NCBI GenBank assembly: GCA_963576725.1
Contig: OY755242.1
Span: 63,430,324-63,494,323 of the forward strand
Direction of reading: 5' to 3'
Source: Azorinus chamasolen
Taxonomy: Eukaryota > Mollusca > Bivalvia > Cardiida > Solecurtidae
Length of the DNA: 64,000 bases
Below are positions 1 to 10,108 of the stretch, piece after piece. Within the stretch, counting starts at the first letter, position 1. Each line of letters starts with the position of its first letter. A model generated the notes under the pieces. That model saw only the letters and a program-made list of their open reading frames with translations. It was not told the origin of the DNA and made no database searches. A program made the translations under genes and the position numbers.

Positions 1-85
1 AAATCATTGTGCGTAATTGTCGCTCCAGACATCCGAGATAATTGCTTGTTGAGTTTGTTTTTGTCTGTTGGTACGACTATCTAAG

Positions 86-140
86 TACAATAAAAACTTC
101 TCTAAACCGGTTGAATCAATATTATCTATATCGGTCTTTT
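86..140 (+). mobile_element. P1 left-end fragment
   Basis: TACAATAAAAACTTCTCT followed by AAACCGG matches the left tip of the CAATAAAACC subfamily of P1 (intact copy at 40373-40573). The rest is lost before the T4 copy that follows. Confidence 0.55.
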
Positions 141-173
141 AACTTTTATCTCATGAATATCTGTATAAGTTTA

Positions 174-306
174 TTAACCCATTCCCTTATAGGCTATTTT
201 AGACACAACCTTTTTGAATAAATTTACTAGAGAAAAGGAAAATTTTAGAATCATGTAGTTTTGAAACCGTTGTAATATGGAGCAAATGCTCTATTTATCA
301 CAATGG
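174..306 (-). mobile_element. T4 MITE, 3'-truncated
   Basis: Begins at a TTAA with the distal T4 end (CCATTCCCTTATAGGC) and runs into the hairpin arm GAGCAAATGCTCTATTTATC. The left hairpin arm is mostly deleted and the other terminus is missing. Confidence 0.7.
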
Positions 307-390
307 TGAATATGAACACTTGATGTTTTGGTCATGCCAATAACTGTAGAACTAGATCTAAACTAAATGATTCTGTAAGAAAACAGGGCA
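307..390 (+). mobile_element. T2 internal fragment
   Basis: Segment resembling the T2 interior just before its hairpin (ATGAACA...TTTTGG, AACTGTAGAA, AGATCTA). It lacks ends and hairpin. No clear feature is seen from 390 to 534. Confidence 0.35.
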
Positions 391-534
391 AACCATGAAC
401 AGGTGGCTCCTATAGCAACCAGTTGCCAAAATCTGACCCGAATGCTTCGTTATTAAAAATGCAGGTTTGTTTAGAGGCGCTTTGCTGTATGATCACATTG
501 TTTTAGTAGTGTAAGGACAGGTTATAATTAAACG

Positions 535-1003
535 GTTAACCATTCACTCCAAACATATGCCTCTTAACACTTCTATTGCTGTTCAGGTCTATATACCTAC
601 CTGTAAATAGTGAAGACCCTGATGAGACAGCTCCTGCAGGAGCTGTCTCATCAGGGTCTGCAATATTTACAAGTTGGTTGTGCAACTAGTGCACTCCACA
701 GCAGTGATTGCACAGTGAGAAATTTGTAGATAGTGAAAGATATATGTAATTACACAGCAGAACATGGATAAAGAAGGAGATATGTATTTTAAAATTCAGC
801 AAGAGCAGGTTAAGGGGTTAAGGTCTTTACGAAGAGAGTACACTCAGACCAGGAGCCGCCTGATCAGAGTCTGCTCTGCTTGCTTATGGAACAATATGGA
901 TAGCTTCTGTTTTTGCCAAATATTTCTGTTCATGTTCAATTATAAAAATCATCTTCTTCATATTAACGATGTTATTATTTCGAACAGGAAAATAAAGGAT
1001 TAA
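535..1003 (-). mobile_element. T2 MITE interrupted by T3
   Basis: Opens with TTAACCATTCACTCC, is interrupted by a complete T3 (564-813), and resumes with the T2 hairpin remnant (CCGCCTGATCAGAGTCTGC) and the ATTTCTGTTCATG side, closing at a TTAA at 1000-1003. The 80-codon frame starting at 764 crosses the T3/T2 junction and is not a gene. Confidence 0.75.
564..813 (+). mobile_element. T3 MITE, full length, nested in T2
   Basis: TTAA-bounded 250-bp T3. The hairpin centred on the PstI-like CCTGCAGG has arms GACCCTGATGAGACAGCTCC, followed by the T3 body (ACTAGTGCACTCCACAGCAG) and the GGAGATATGTATTTTAAAAT tail. The terminal inverted repeat is eroded (TTAACACTTC / GCAGGTTAA). It sits inside T2, so it is younger. 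Confidence 0.85.
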
Positions 1004-1439
1004 GCGTTCGAGCAAATATCCGACCATAGACACTTTCTTCCAGATTCTAATTTCAAAGACGTGAACTTCTTCCAAAGACGTGTCCAGACTTAGTTGGCAT
1101 CTCAGATGGTGCCAGACTGTTTTCGAAGGATTCAGCAACTGCGTTCTGAATGTCTGTGTCTTTGTGGGTTTTTTGGTTTGTTTTTGTTTTGTTTGTGTTG
1201 TTGTTTTTGTTTTAGAACAGTGTCGTCTAATACACATAGGAATACATACGTATACACGGAATATTTTCCCTTTTTTCGAAACAAACGTGACCTGCCAAAC
1301 AGCTGTGTCCTGACGGCATGCAATCCCCGAGTAAACAAAATAATATTACCTTATAATCACCAATTAAGAATCTACCACATTTAGGATGTATCACATGTAT
1401 GGTGGTGTAGATCAACAGTATATAAAAAACCAAGGAAAG

Positions 1440-1832
1440 CCTATCAGCCCTTATCAAGCTATCATCCATCTGACTCGCATCTGCAACAACTTGGATCCAG
1501 AAGAAATACCTAGTAACTCGGCGTCTCATCAGGATCCAAGCTATTTGACACTAGGTCAATATTTTTTCAAATGCCTGATCGATTCGGAAGTAGTCAGGGT
1601 CCTTGCTTATAAAGCTTTTTAGTTGAGTCTGAGTTCGTTCTCAAGCTTTTGATTGGTTAGATTTGAGTTCTCAAGCTTTTGATTGGTCAGAGTTGAGCCA
1701 AAGGCTCAAATCTGACCAATCAAAAACTTGAGAACGAACTCAGACTCAACTAAAAGTTTTATAAGTATGGACCCAGATTTGCACCAGGTTCAAGTTTTAG
1801 TAGCCATAACTTGTTTTCCTACCGGATAAAGG
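1440..1832. mobile_element. T5 MITE carrying foldback FB2
   Basis: Aligns in outline to the complete T5 at 15460-15659: CTGACTCGCATCTGCAA, TTGGATCCAG, the ACTCGGCGTCTCATCAGG arm, CCAAGCTATTTGACAC, then after FB2 GATTTGCACCAGGTTCAAG and TTTCCTACCGG. The terminal TTAA tetranucleotides are eroded. Confidence 0.75.
1598..1773. mobile_element. Foldback element FB2 (176 bp, almost wholly palindromic)
   Basis: The tips GGTCCTTGCTTATAA and its inverse mark a palindrome running through TAGTTGAGTCTGAGTTCG to a short centre near 1686-1693 (TGAGCC...GGCTCA). It is flanked by CAG at 1595-1597 and 1774-1776, a candidate 3-bp target duplication. Superfamily is not assigned; a 3-bp duplication would suit a PIF/Harbinger-like mover. 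Confidence 0.8.
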
Positions 1833-2183
1833 TAAATTAAGTCACTGATATATCTAGTATGTATCCTAGCAAATCCTTGGAATATCCAGTGGGTGGAACT
1901 TATATTCCTATAAATAAAGACCAGTTGACATTAACATATTTCTGTTCATGTTCCATTATAAAAATCATCTTCCTTATATTACCGATGTTATTATTTCGGA
2001 CAGGAATATTTATTAGCTAAAGGATTAAGGGTCCAAGCAAATGTCCGACCAAAGAAAGTTTCTTCCAGATTCTAATCTCAAAGACGTGAAATTCTTCCAA
2101 AGACGTGTCCAGACTTAGTTGGCATCTCAGATGGTGCCAGACTGTTTTCGAAAGATTCAACAGTCGTGTTCTGAATGTTTAAA

Positions 2184-2870
2184 AATATTCTCCTCTGAAA
2201 CCGTGAGACCTATACCTTTGATATTTTGTATGTAGCATTATCTAATGGTCCTCTACAAAGGTTGTTCAAATTATGACCCCTGGGCCAAATATGGCCCCGC
2301 CCCGGGGCTTATCAGTTTTTCATAGGAAAATCTTTAAAAATCTCCTTATCTAAAACCGTAAGGCCTAGACCTTTGATATTTGGTATGTAGCATCATCTAA
2401 TGGTCCTCTATAAAGATTGTTCAAACTATGACTTCCGGACCAAAAATTGCCCCGCCCCGGGGCTTATCAGTTTTTCATAGGAAACTCTTTGAAAATCTTC
2501 TTCTCCTAAACTGTAAGGCATAGACCTTTCAAATTTGGTGTGTATTATCATCTAATGGTTTTCTACCAAGATTGTTCAAATTATGACCCCTGTACCAAAA
2601 TGGTCCCGCCATGGCTTATCAGTCTTTCATAGGAAAATCTTTGAAATCTCCTGTGAAATTGTAAGGCCCGGAACTTTGAAACTTATATGAAGCATCATCT
2701 AATGTTCCTTTATTTAGATTGTTCAAATTTTAAACTCCAGACCTAAAATTATGGCCCTTGGTTTCATATTGGCCCCAATCTGAAGCTGACTTATTTTTAC
2801 ATAGAAATACAGTGTATGCATATGTCTAAAGTAACCAGGTGAGCGATTTAGGGCCATCATGGCCCTCTTG
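2184..2870 (+). mobile_element. K element, 5'-truncated: ~155-bp monomers plus GGCC tip
   Basis: About 3.5 tandem units spaced 152-155 bp (CATAGGAAA recurs at 2321, 2476 and 2628), each with a GACCTTTGATATTTGG-like and GCCCCGGGGCTTATCAG-like section. It ends with CAGGTGAGCGATTTAGGGCC and GGCCCTCTTGTTT, the mirror image of the left tip at 57573. It inserted in copy 2 of the local duplication. Confidence 0.8.
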
Positions 2871-3141
2871 TTTTGGTTTGTTTTTGTTTGCGTGGTTTTT
2901 TGAGAACAGGGCCTTCTAATACATGTAGGAAAACGTACGTATACACGGAATATTTTCCCTTTTTTCGAAACAAACGTGACCTGCCAAGCAGCTGGGTCCT
3001 GACGGCATGCAATTCCCGAGTAAACAAAATAATAGTGCCTTATGATCAGCAATAAATTATTAGTAATCTATTATATTTAGAATATATCACAAACCCTTGG
3101 AATATCCAATGGGTGGAACTTATATTCCTGTAAATAAAGCT

Positions 3142-3433
3142 CAGTTGAACTTCGATATTTCGAACTCGGTAACTCAACCGTTGGGATAACTCAGAGTAAA
3201 AGTTCGGTCATTCCAACATGTACAATACAGAATTGTTCTAAACTGTATCACCACGCATTTCTAGAAAGACATGTGACAGCTTAATGCAGGACGAAAGTAA
3301 TGCTGAACGCTCCTACATTACTTTTAAATCTGCATTAAGCTGTGAACTTGAGAAATTATTCAGATCTTCTATTATCACGAGGTACAACGTACTTTTATGG
3401 TTCCTTAAAGTTCGAGATATCGCAGTTCATCTG
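3142..3433 (+). mobile_element. P2 MITE
   Basis: CAGTTGAACTTCGATATTTC at one end and GATATCGCAGTTCATCTG at the other are inverted repeats matching P2 at 15908-16225. The internal core GACAGCTTAATGCAGGACG / CTGCATTAAGCTGTGA is related to the P1 core. The right TA is present, the left is mutated. Confidence 0.7.
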
Positions 3434-3597
3434 TATGTGTATTAGATTAGTTTTCTGAATTAAACCACCTACGAGAGAAATGTTCTGCTATTTTTTCCAG
3501 ATTATTCCGCCTTCTCATTATTACAGGCATCCCCAGTCACAAACAAAGATTAATAAGCTGCAATTAGGCAAGACTGAATTCGGTGTGAAAATATATT

Positions 3598-3690
3598 TAC
3601 AGTAGAACCTGTCTTAACCCTTTCACCGCCAATGTCGTATAAATGCACCACGACAAATAGTGCAGTCCCAGATCAAACGGCATTATTTGG
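3598..3690 (+). mobile_element. P1 tip fragment and truncated T7
   Basis: TACAGTAGAACCTGTC is a P1 tip cut by TTAACCCTTTCACCGCCAATG at 3614, a T7 end. The T7 hairpin arm GTGCAGTCCCAGATCAAACG is visible but the opposite arm is absent. Confidence 0.55.
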
Positions 3691-3871
3691 CAGCGAAAGA
3701 GATAATACACATGATGACAATCGTCTACTCAAGTTTGCTTCACCATATGGCTTTAGAAAAAAAGTTTTCGCACAAAATCATGTTCATCTGCAAATTATGT
3801 CATCTGCTTTAAGTTCAGAGTTTACTTCCCCCTGATTGTTTTTCTCTAAAACGTACGTGGTGTGTCACACG

Positions 3872-3940
3872 TTATGGATCCTCATTAGAAGCCGAGTAAC
3901 AGAGCCGGGTCCAAACTGTTTGCTGGCAAAGTTCGCTCAT
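3872..3940. mobile_element. T5 core fragment
   Basis: ATGGATCCTCATTAGAAGCC and GGTCCAAACTGTTTGC are T5 core arms. From 3940 to 4348 I see no repeat family or gene; the short splice-like TTTCTTTCTCTTTCCAG at 4213 has no recognisable exon behind it. Confidence 0.45.
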
Positions 3941-4348
3941 TGTTTCATATAGGGTGATTTCTTTAACAAAGGGGAATAACCTTGTTATTATGCTAACACT
4001 AACAGCACGTATCCTTCAATTCGTAATTTCAACATGGTCGCCTTATCTTTGGTATTGTGATTTTTATATCAGGATAAATTGCATATTTATGCAGGTACAA
4101 AAATATTAATTTCTCCACCAAGCCTATGTCGGTGCCTCTCCTTGTCAAAATATCAGATTACTTAGCTATCGCATACAAAGTTGATTTGCTTCCTGTGCAG
4201 AATTCATTGCCTTTTTCTTTCTCTTTCCAGATTGTCGACTAAGAAGCTCGTGGTCATGTACCCACTTATAACTGCTTTGGGAGAGAGATTCATGACATGA
4301 ATACAGAAAGCGGTGCCTGGTCGCAGTCGCCTCTGCCAATCCCTATCT

Positions 4349-4597
4349 TTAACCCTTTCCCTGTTCTATATTTATTACCAATTTCAATACCTACTGAATA
4401 TTCATGGAAAAATAGCTATAATGAAATATGGAATGTGGAACATTGTAGACATTTTAGAAAGCAAAGAACCAGATCTATCAAATTCTATTAGCAAACAGAG
4501 CAGACCCTGATCAGACGGTTCCTCTAGGAGCCGTCTGATCTGGGTCTACTCTGTTTGCAAATGCGTGAAAACACGTTTATATGAGGGAAAGGGTTAA
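4349..4597 (+). mobile_element. T1 MITE, full length
   Basis: Reference T1 copy, 249 bp. TTAACCCTTTCCCTGTTC to AGGGAAAGGGTTAA, body ACCTACTGAATATTCATGG and GAAATATGGAATGTGG, then a hairpin at about 4493-4558 (GCAAACAGAGCAGACCCTG ... CTGGGTCTACTCTGTTTGC) centred on CCTCTAGG. The arms differ at CCTGATC versus CCAGATC. Confidence 0.9.
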
Positions 4598-4931
4598 AGC
4601 ATGATTGCATATTTTGGAAGAAGGGCATGCACCACCCTTGCAAGGATTTGGAATCGGAAAACAAGGTATTTCCAACCAACTCTCTTGTGTCTGTAAATGT
4701 GTCCAACTTCCCTAAATTGTTGCCTGGACATTCTTCGTCCTACTCGCATTTTCATTGTCTTTAATGGTCTTATTTTGGACCAGTGTTCCACGCTGGGTGA
4801 CTGAGCTTGAACTTCCATTACAAATCATTGCCTTCCCGAGTACATAGTCACCACTACCTGATGCTGTCTGTCTGACTGAAGTTTATCCCTGTCAACATAT
4901 TTAACGCGTCAACATATGCTTCCACAATGTA
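4598..4931. other. No recognised feature
   Basis: Unassigned sequence. The frames here have no recognisable domain and no second copy in the window. Confidence 0.4.
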
Positions 4932-5096
4932 CAGTAAACGTTCGATTATTCGAACACTAAAATACGTATCATTGTCGGTCTTTATGACAGGTGGCAGCTT
5001 ACTGCAGGATGAAAGCAAGCTTTCGGTGTGACTTTTATTTTGCTAAAAGTGTTTATTTTTTCTAAACTGTAATTTTAAACTATCGATATTTTACTG
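4932..5096 (+). mobile_element. P1 MITE, degenerate, hairpin collapsed
   Basis: TA-flanked CAGTAAACGTTCGATTATTC at left and ATCGATATTTTACTG at right, with GACAGGTGGCAGCTTACTGC inside. Most of the second hairpin arm is missing (GAAAGCAAGCTTTCGG). Confidence 0.65.
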
Positions 5097-5448
5097 TATG
5101 TTAGAGGCCATGCATAGCGGTATAAAAACCATATTCTTAGATCCATGCTCACCATGGCTTTAATGTTTTCCACGGTTAATGGTGGCATCTCAGGTCACAT
5201 GAGAGACCTTGAAAAAGGGATTAATGTCCCTGCTGTAATAACCATAACAGAACAGAACATATCGTTATTTCGTCTCAGGTACAAACATGTACCACATGAG
5301 GAAAACCATACATACAGTATATAAATAAATTGTGTCCGGTCGTTTTATGTAATAAGTGGTTTGGCAACATACATATGCGCTATTTGCGTTATTTGAGGGA
5401 ACGTTTGATGTACAAGTAAAGACCATTTCTCTTCCAGCAAGCTTAGCG
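5097..5448. other. No recognised feature
   Basis: Unassigned, non-repetitive within the window. No RNA gene or coding signal seen. Confidence 0.4.
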
Positions 5449-6074
5449 TATGCTTATTTGAACCTCTCTCTAGATCTTCACTGATATGCCCGTTCTTTCA
5501 GTCTTCATTAACACATTATCCCCTAATAACGCATTTTTGCGCATCTATAAAAGTCACTTTATGAAACCATTGTGATAAATAGAGCATTTGCTCCTATAGG
5601 AGCAAATGCTCTATTAATCACAATGGTTTCAAACTACACCATTTAATGTTTTCCTTTCCTCTAGTTAATGCTCCTTTTCGGTAGATGCACTCAAAGAAGT
5701 TGGATCTAAAAATAGCCTAGGAGAAAATGAGTTAAACTTCAGCTGCGGTTCAACAGGTTATTTATTGTTTTAATCACATGTAAATAAGTATGCTTATTTG
5801 AACCACTCTCTATATCTTCTCCTGGGTAACTAGTCCGTGACCTTCGCTGATATGCCGGTTCTTTCAGTCTTCATTAAAGTTCAGCTGCGGGTTCAACAGG
5901 TTATTTATTGTTTTAATCGCATTTAAATAAGTATGCTTATATGAACCACTCTCTAGATCTTCTCCTGGGTAACTAGTCCGTGACCTCACTGATATGCCGG
6001 TTCTTTCAGTCTTCATTAAACTTCAGCTGTGGTTCAACAGGTTATTTATTCTTTTAATCACATTTAAATAAGTA
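5449..6074 (+). repeat. 143-bp tandem array (about 3.5 units) with a T4 insertion
   Basis: Units begin at TATGCTTATTTGAACC (5449), 5789 and 5932, i.e. a 143-bp period. Each has GGGTAACTAGTCCGTGAC, GATATGCCGGTTCTTTCAG, CTTCATTAAACTTCAGCTG and GGTTATTTATTGTTTTAATC. Unit 1 is split at its TTAA by a complete T4; units 2 and 3 keep the uninterrupted TTAA (5874-5877, 6016-6019). Confidence 0.9.
5508..5735 (+). mobile_element. T4 MITE, full length, with empty sites alongside
   Basis: TTAACACATTATCCCC to GGAGAAAATGAGTTAA, with a perfect-looking hairpin around 5564-5626 (CCATTGTGATAAATAGAGC arms, centre CCTATAGG) and the body CTCCTTTTCGGTAGAT. The neighbouring array units show the unoccupied target. 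Confidence 0.92.
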
Positions 6075-6649
6075 TTCCATTGCCATGTTTGCTTATTGGG
6101 TGTATATGCTTGTTGTTTACTTGTAATGTTCGTATTGCATTGTGTAGTTTAAAAGCATTGGCTACAAAATTGACCTATTCTGTTACCCCAATTGGCCTAC
6201 CTATATCAGGAATTATTTTATGTGTAGTGTTGTATGCCATACATACACCAAAATCATGTGATTATGGGTCTTAACTGCACTGACACGGTACATAGAATAT
6301 TACATTTGAGTTTTGGTGAGCTGGCTCATTAGAGTCAGAGTAAGCATCTATTCCCCTTGATTTAAGGGCATATACGAGCATATATACTTACGAAAAGGAT
6401 TATTTGGTTTTAACTATGACTCTTAAATTAATAATTATTACATTTTCATTATTCTTATCGATGTCAATCTTTTGTTGTAAATATTCCACACGCATTGACT
6501 ATATTCAGTTTTGTACATGTAGTTTATTCATGTGAAGTGCTTTTGAACGCACATATCCTGTGTGAAAAGAGCGCTAGATAAATGTTGTATAATAAATAAA
6601 TAATAAATAATATAATTTAGAAATAGGTATTGGCAACGAGCTCAACTCA
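6075..6649. other. Unassigned, with retro-tail-like end
   Basis: No family assigned to most of it. The end (GAAAAGAGCGCTAGATAAA then TAATAAATAAATAATAAATA at 6566-6610) resembles the GCGCTNNATAAATG plus short-repeat tails of animal retroposons; body not identified. The 64-codon frame at 6080 has no recognised motif. Confidence 0.3.
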
Positions 6650-7125
6650 CTTTCAGTTATTAACAATAATACTTTAATCATTGCGCCGCTGTGAAAAAGA
6701 ATGATATCTGCTCAAACTTGGATCTGGTGCAATTGACTACTTGTATCTTAACCATTTCCTCCATGAATATTCATGTCAGAAATAATTGCGTCATGAATAT
6801 TAATTATATGAAAAATTATAATAACATATGAACATAAGAAGTTTTGGCACTGGCAGAAATTGTATAATCATATCCATATATACCATAAGCAAACAGAGCA
6901 GACCCTGATCAGATGGCTCCTATAGGAGCCGTCTGATCTGGGTCTTCTCTGTTTGCCAATGCAAAGAAAGTCGTATAACTGCGGTATTTATGGAGTAAAG
7001 GGTAAAACAAATTATTGACCGAGTGTTAAACAGTCTAGATTCTGATATGAGACAAGTTACTTGGTGTCTCATCTGGATCCAAGTTGCTTGTAAATGTGAG
7101 CCAAGTAAAGATTAGCGGGACAGGG
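6650..7125. mobile_element. T5 MITE interrupted by T2
   Basis: Left T5 part (AACTTGGATCTGGTGCAATT) and right part (CGAGTGTTAAACAGTCTAG, GTCTCATCTGGATCCAAG, TTGCTTGTAAATG) are separated by a T2 copy. Outer limits are approximate. Confidence 0.65.
6748..7006 (+). mobile_element. T2 MITE, nearly full length, nested in T5
   Basis: TTAACCATTTCCTCCATG to GGAGTAAAGGGTAAA (right TTAA mutated). Hairpin GCAAACAGAGCAGACCCTG ... TCTGGGTCTTCTCTGTTTGC at about 6892-6957, centre CCTATAGG. Confidence 0.88.
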
Positions 7126-7847
7126 CTTTAAGGCAGCTATATTTCAAATGAACAAAAACGAATTAAACAGACAAAATGGGAATGTGCAGTGCGCATTAGA
7201 TTTCTGGAAAGTATTTAAGACACGTTTTTGCTTCAGTATACTCCTTAGAGTATAGTCTAATAGAGTGTCATTGGCTAAAACCTTAAGTACTATCTTACTT
7301 TTGTAAATAACCAAACGAAATAACTAGAGAAAACACTATTCCCAATGGGGATTGAATGCAAATGTTTTGTGCAGAAGATTTTGTGTGTAAATGGGTTTTC
7401 AGCAATGTAAATAAAAAACAATGTTGAAACTTTTTCTAGAGGTACATAAAACAAGAACACCACACAACCCTTTTTATAGGCAAAGCCTTTACATACATGA
7501 CGAAATATGTACAAAACATTCCTCGGGAGATGTAAGCAGCTTTGCATTTAGATGAGAAGTTGCATCGGAAATGCAGTAGCTGATTTTGGTCAACACTGTT
7601 GACCATTTTCAGCAGCTGCAGTGGTTTATCCTGAGTCAGTCCGTCGCTATGTATTAATGCCGCTGTTGATGTGAAATATAGGCTCATTTTTAGGGTTTCG
7701 GCTTTGCCGAAATCCTTATAAAATGGACTGCGACTCAAACTTTCACGGAAAACCCTATTGCACGAGCTCTACCTAGCGGGAATCCCCCTAAGAGAATACG
7801 CGCATGTGCAGTGCTTAGCTTACAACCCGGTTCCGGAATCTTACAAA
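7126..7847. other. Unassigned stretch
   Basis: No repeat family match inside the window. A short imperfect palindrome (GGTCAACACTGTTGACC, 7588-7604) and a small stem at GGTTTCGGCTTTGCCGAAAT (7693-7712) are visible. Minus-strand frames of 85-100 codons at 7290-7738 show no recognised domain; the protein origin is unproven. Confidence 0.35.
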
Positions 7848-7986
7848 ATATTTATAATGAAATATGGAAGTTGGATCCATTAGCAAACAGAGCAGACCCT
7901 GATCCTATGGGAGCGAGCTGTCTTATCTGGGTCGAATCTGTTTGCAGATGCATGAAAACAAGTTTATATGGGGAAATAAGGGTTAA
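7848..7986 (+). mobile_element. T1 MITE, 5'-truncated
   Basis: Starts inside the T1 body (TTATAATGAAATATGGAAG), keeps the hairpin (first arm shortened: ACCCTGATCCTATGGGAGC) and ends at GGGTTAA. Confidence 0.75.
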
Positions 7987-8109
7987 ATAGACTTCTTCTG
8001 TTCTTTACGTCCTTTAGAGTATAAAGGTTACAGCACTGGTGGTCAGTAGTGCAGGGCAACTGTTACATCATGCTAAAATCTCTAGAGGTCATACGCTCAA
8101 CTCTTTGCA

Positions 8110-8212
8110 CGCTAGTGGCGAAACTGTGATTACCTATGCAAACAGTTTGGATCCAGATGAGAGGCCACATAATTCTGCGTCTCATCAGGGTCCAAACTGT
8201 TTGTCATCTTGA
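8110..8212. mobile_element. T5-type core, J variant, single copy
   Basis: ATTACCTATGCAAACAGTTTG, GGATCCAGATGAGAGGCC and CGTCTCATCAGGGTCC match the unit that is tandemly triplicated at 57815-58230. One arm carries CCAGAT, the other CCTGAT. Confidence 0.6.
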
Positions 8213-8934
8213 CCATATTTTTGCATAAAATGAAAGAAAGTTTATTGAAGAACTGAAGCAGACGGCAATTGTTACAAACGAAACATCATTCAGCATTATA
8301 AGGATTAAGCAAGCTGTGGAGATCTGTAATATCGTCTGCTTCAGGTTTGTCATCATTTGAATTTCTAAAAGATCAGTTTTAGGCATTTTGACCTAAGGCA
8401 AAATTGTCACAAGTTGTAAACAGTTTAGATTTTGGTCAGACAGTTACTTGGTATTAGATCTGAATCCAAACAGGGTGTCCCACTTTGCCAACCTTTATTG
8501 TTTAAGTAGCTTGGGTGGTAGTATTAACATTTACTATTAAAAGGAAACAAGGGTTTTTGTATCCTTGATATTACTAAAAAATCATTAAAAGGAAAAAAAG
8601 GAGAAAGGCAAACAAAATGAGACAAAGCACTTTCTTATCTTTTAATTTATATACATTTCATCATTTATTGATTTACGTGTCAGGCTTATAGTATCTCATA
8701 GTGTCTTATAGTATCTTATAGTAATGTATGTAATTTATTTCTAATTCATATCATTTATTTCTATGACGCCGGTTACTGATCAGGGTCTGTAGTGTTTACT
8801 ACAGCACTAACTGTAATTTGCATGATAACTATAATTTATTTTTAATTATATCATTTTTTGATATACTTGTTACATGTATGATGCTGCAAATAGCAAAGAC
8901 CCTGGCCAGTTGTGGTAACTGATCGGGGTATGTA
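8213..8934. other. Mostly unassigned; weak T5/T7 remnants
   Basis: 8405-8480 is a weak T5 fragment (AAACAGTTTAGATTTTGG ... GATCTGAATCCAAACAGG). At 8680-8720 TATAGTATCTCATAGTGTC repeats imperfectly. At 8760-8940 degenerate hairpin arms (GACGCCGGTTACTGATCAGG; GACCCTGGCCAGTTGTGG) suggest decayed TTAA-family cores. No genes. Confidence 0.35.
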
Positions 8935-9089
8935 TTGTTTGCAGCACAGACTCACAAATTGACCCTGAACAGACTCACACTCGCAGTCTCCCCAGGAAAA
9001 AGTAAGAAATTACAACGCAATCACACAAAAAGACAAGGTATAGGCATGGATAAACTATTAAGGGTCTTTTCTGTTTGCAAAAGCACAGA

Positions 9090-9360
9090 AAGGCTTATAC
9101 TTGCTCAGACCAATTGTACCCGATATGGAACCCTGAAATCGTCTTCACTATATAATATAAAGTGAAACAATATTATGTGTCTAACAACCCATATACCAAT
9201 GGGAGGTTTTACTTCAAATTTTCACCCATGATAAGCTGCCAACCTTGATGTGAAGATTTTCTTAAAGAATGTAATTATTGCTCTGACCATTTTACCAGAG
9301 TTATGGGACTCTGAAATTTTCTTCACTGTATAACACATAGTCAAAAGTGCTTGATATAGA
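9090..9360. repeat. Degenerate repeated block
   Basis: TTGCTCAGACCAATTGTACC ... GAAATCGTCTTCACTATATA at 9101-9160 and TTGCTCTGACCATTTTACC ... GAAATTTTCTTCACTGTATA at 9278-9330 are diverged direct copies about 177 bp apart, possibly monomers of an L/K-like repeat. Confidence 0.5.
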
Positions 9361-9559
9361 GACACTATTGTTAGGGGGAGGGGTGCATCAGTGTCTTGGA
9401 AACAATTTTCTAGATATTTTTATTTTCCCTGTTGTACCCTGCCATGCTAAGTTGAAATATATTTGTTACTTTATAATTTGTCATATTGTTAATATCACCC
9501 CACAGTATATTTGGCAATTATTTTGTAGGGTATTTAGAATCATAAGGAATATGTCTAAA

Positions 9560-9830
9560 ATTGGTGGAAGTGTATATATGGATAAGTGAATGATGCATGC
9601 TAATTACTGTTATGGTCCACCAGATAGTAGCAGAAGTATGACCCTTACTTTCAAATAATGCAGTGATGGCTCTATACTACATTAAACATCAATTTTGGCT
9701 CTACTGGCACAAAGTGGCAAGTTGAGCTATTGGAATCGCCCTGTGTGTGACATGTTCATAAAACAATTCTTTAAATGTCTTCCAAACTACTGACATGATT
9801 TTCATTATTTTCCGTCTACAATGTTTTCTG
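9560..9830 (+). repeat. L repeat, 3' part
   Basis: GGTGGAAGTGTATATATGG, GTCCACCAGATAGTAGCAG, AGTATGACCC and GCAAGTTGAGCTATTGGAA align in order with 26305-26680 (GGTTGTAGTGTATAGATGG, ATCCACCAGTTAGTAGCAG). A dispersed repeat of unknown class. Confidence 0.65.
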
Positions 9831-9843
9831 TCTGCTATTCTTC

Positions 9844-10092
9844 GTAACCCTTTCCCTGTTCTATATTTATTCCAAATTTCAATACCTACTGAATATTCAT
9901 GGACAAAATAGTTATAATGAAATATAGAAGGTGGAACATTGTATCTATTTCAGAAAGTAAGAAACAGATCTTTCAAATTCCAATAGCAAACAGAGCAGAC
10001 CCTGATCAGACGGCTCCTATAGTAACCATCTGATCTGTATTTACTCTGTTTGCAAATGCGTGAAAGCACTTTTATATGAAGGAAATGATAAA
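9844..10092 (+). mobile_element. T1 MITE, full length, eroded ends
   Basis: GTAACCCTTTCCCTGTTC to AAGGAAATGATAAAA: the TTAA at both ends is mutated. The hairpin around 9986-10052 keeps the CCTGATCAGACGGCTCC arm, and the second arm has several substitutions (AACCATCTGATCTGTATTT). Confidence 0.82.
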
Positions 10093-10108
10093 ATGCATTT
10101 TATATTTC

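Larger units (their letters stand above)
917..3150 (+). repeat. Local duplication of ~0.7 kb, each copy with different insertions
   Basis: Copy 1 (917-1396 plus 1868-1935) and copy 2 (1937-2183 plus 2871-3150) share the same order of landmarks: ATTTCTGTTCATGTT, AAAGACGTGTCCAGACTTAG, GTATACACGGAATATTTTCC, CTGACGGCATGCAAT, CCTTGGAATATCCA. Copy 1 carries T5 with FB2 inside; copy 2 carries a K end. The stretch 1004-1390 outside the transposons has no gene-like coding; T/G-rich runs near 1160-1215 encode spurious frames. Confidence 0.85.

Noticed and set aside
764..1003. 79-codon frame beginning MDKEGDMYFKIQ
   Set aside because: Spans the T3/T2 junction; the same peptide start appears in each T3 copy as part of the transposon tail.
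1080..1384. Overlapping Cys/Phe-rich frames
   Set aside because: They come from a T/G-rich tract in the local duplication; copy 2 breaks the same frame.
4200..4240. Splice acceptor TTTCTTTCTCTTTCCAG followed by an exon
   Set aside because: The following sequence has no recognisable coding and runs into a T1 element within about 120 bp.
4493..4560. Hairpins as transcription terminators
   Set aside because: Bacterial-type terminators do not apply; these stems are transposon cores with TTAA ends and many copies.
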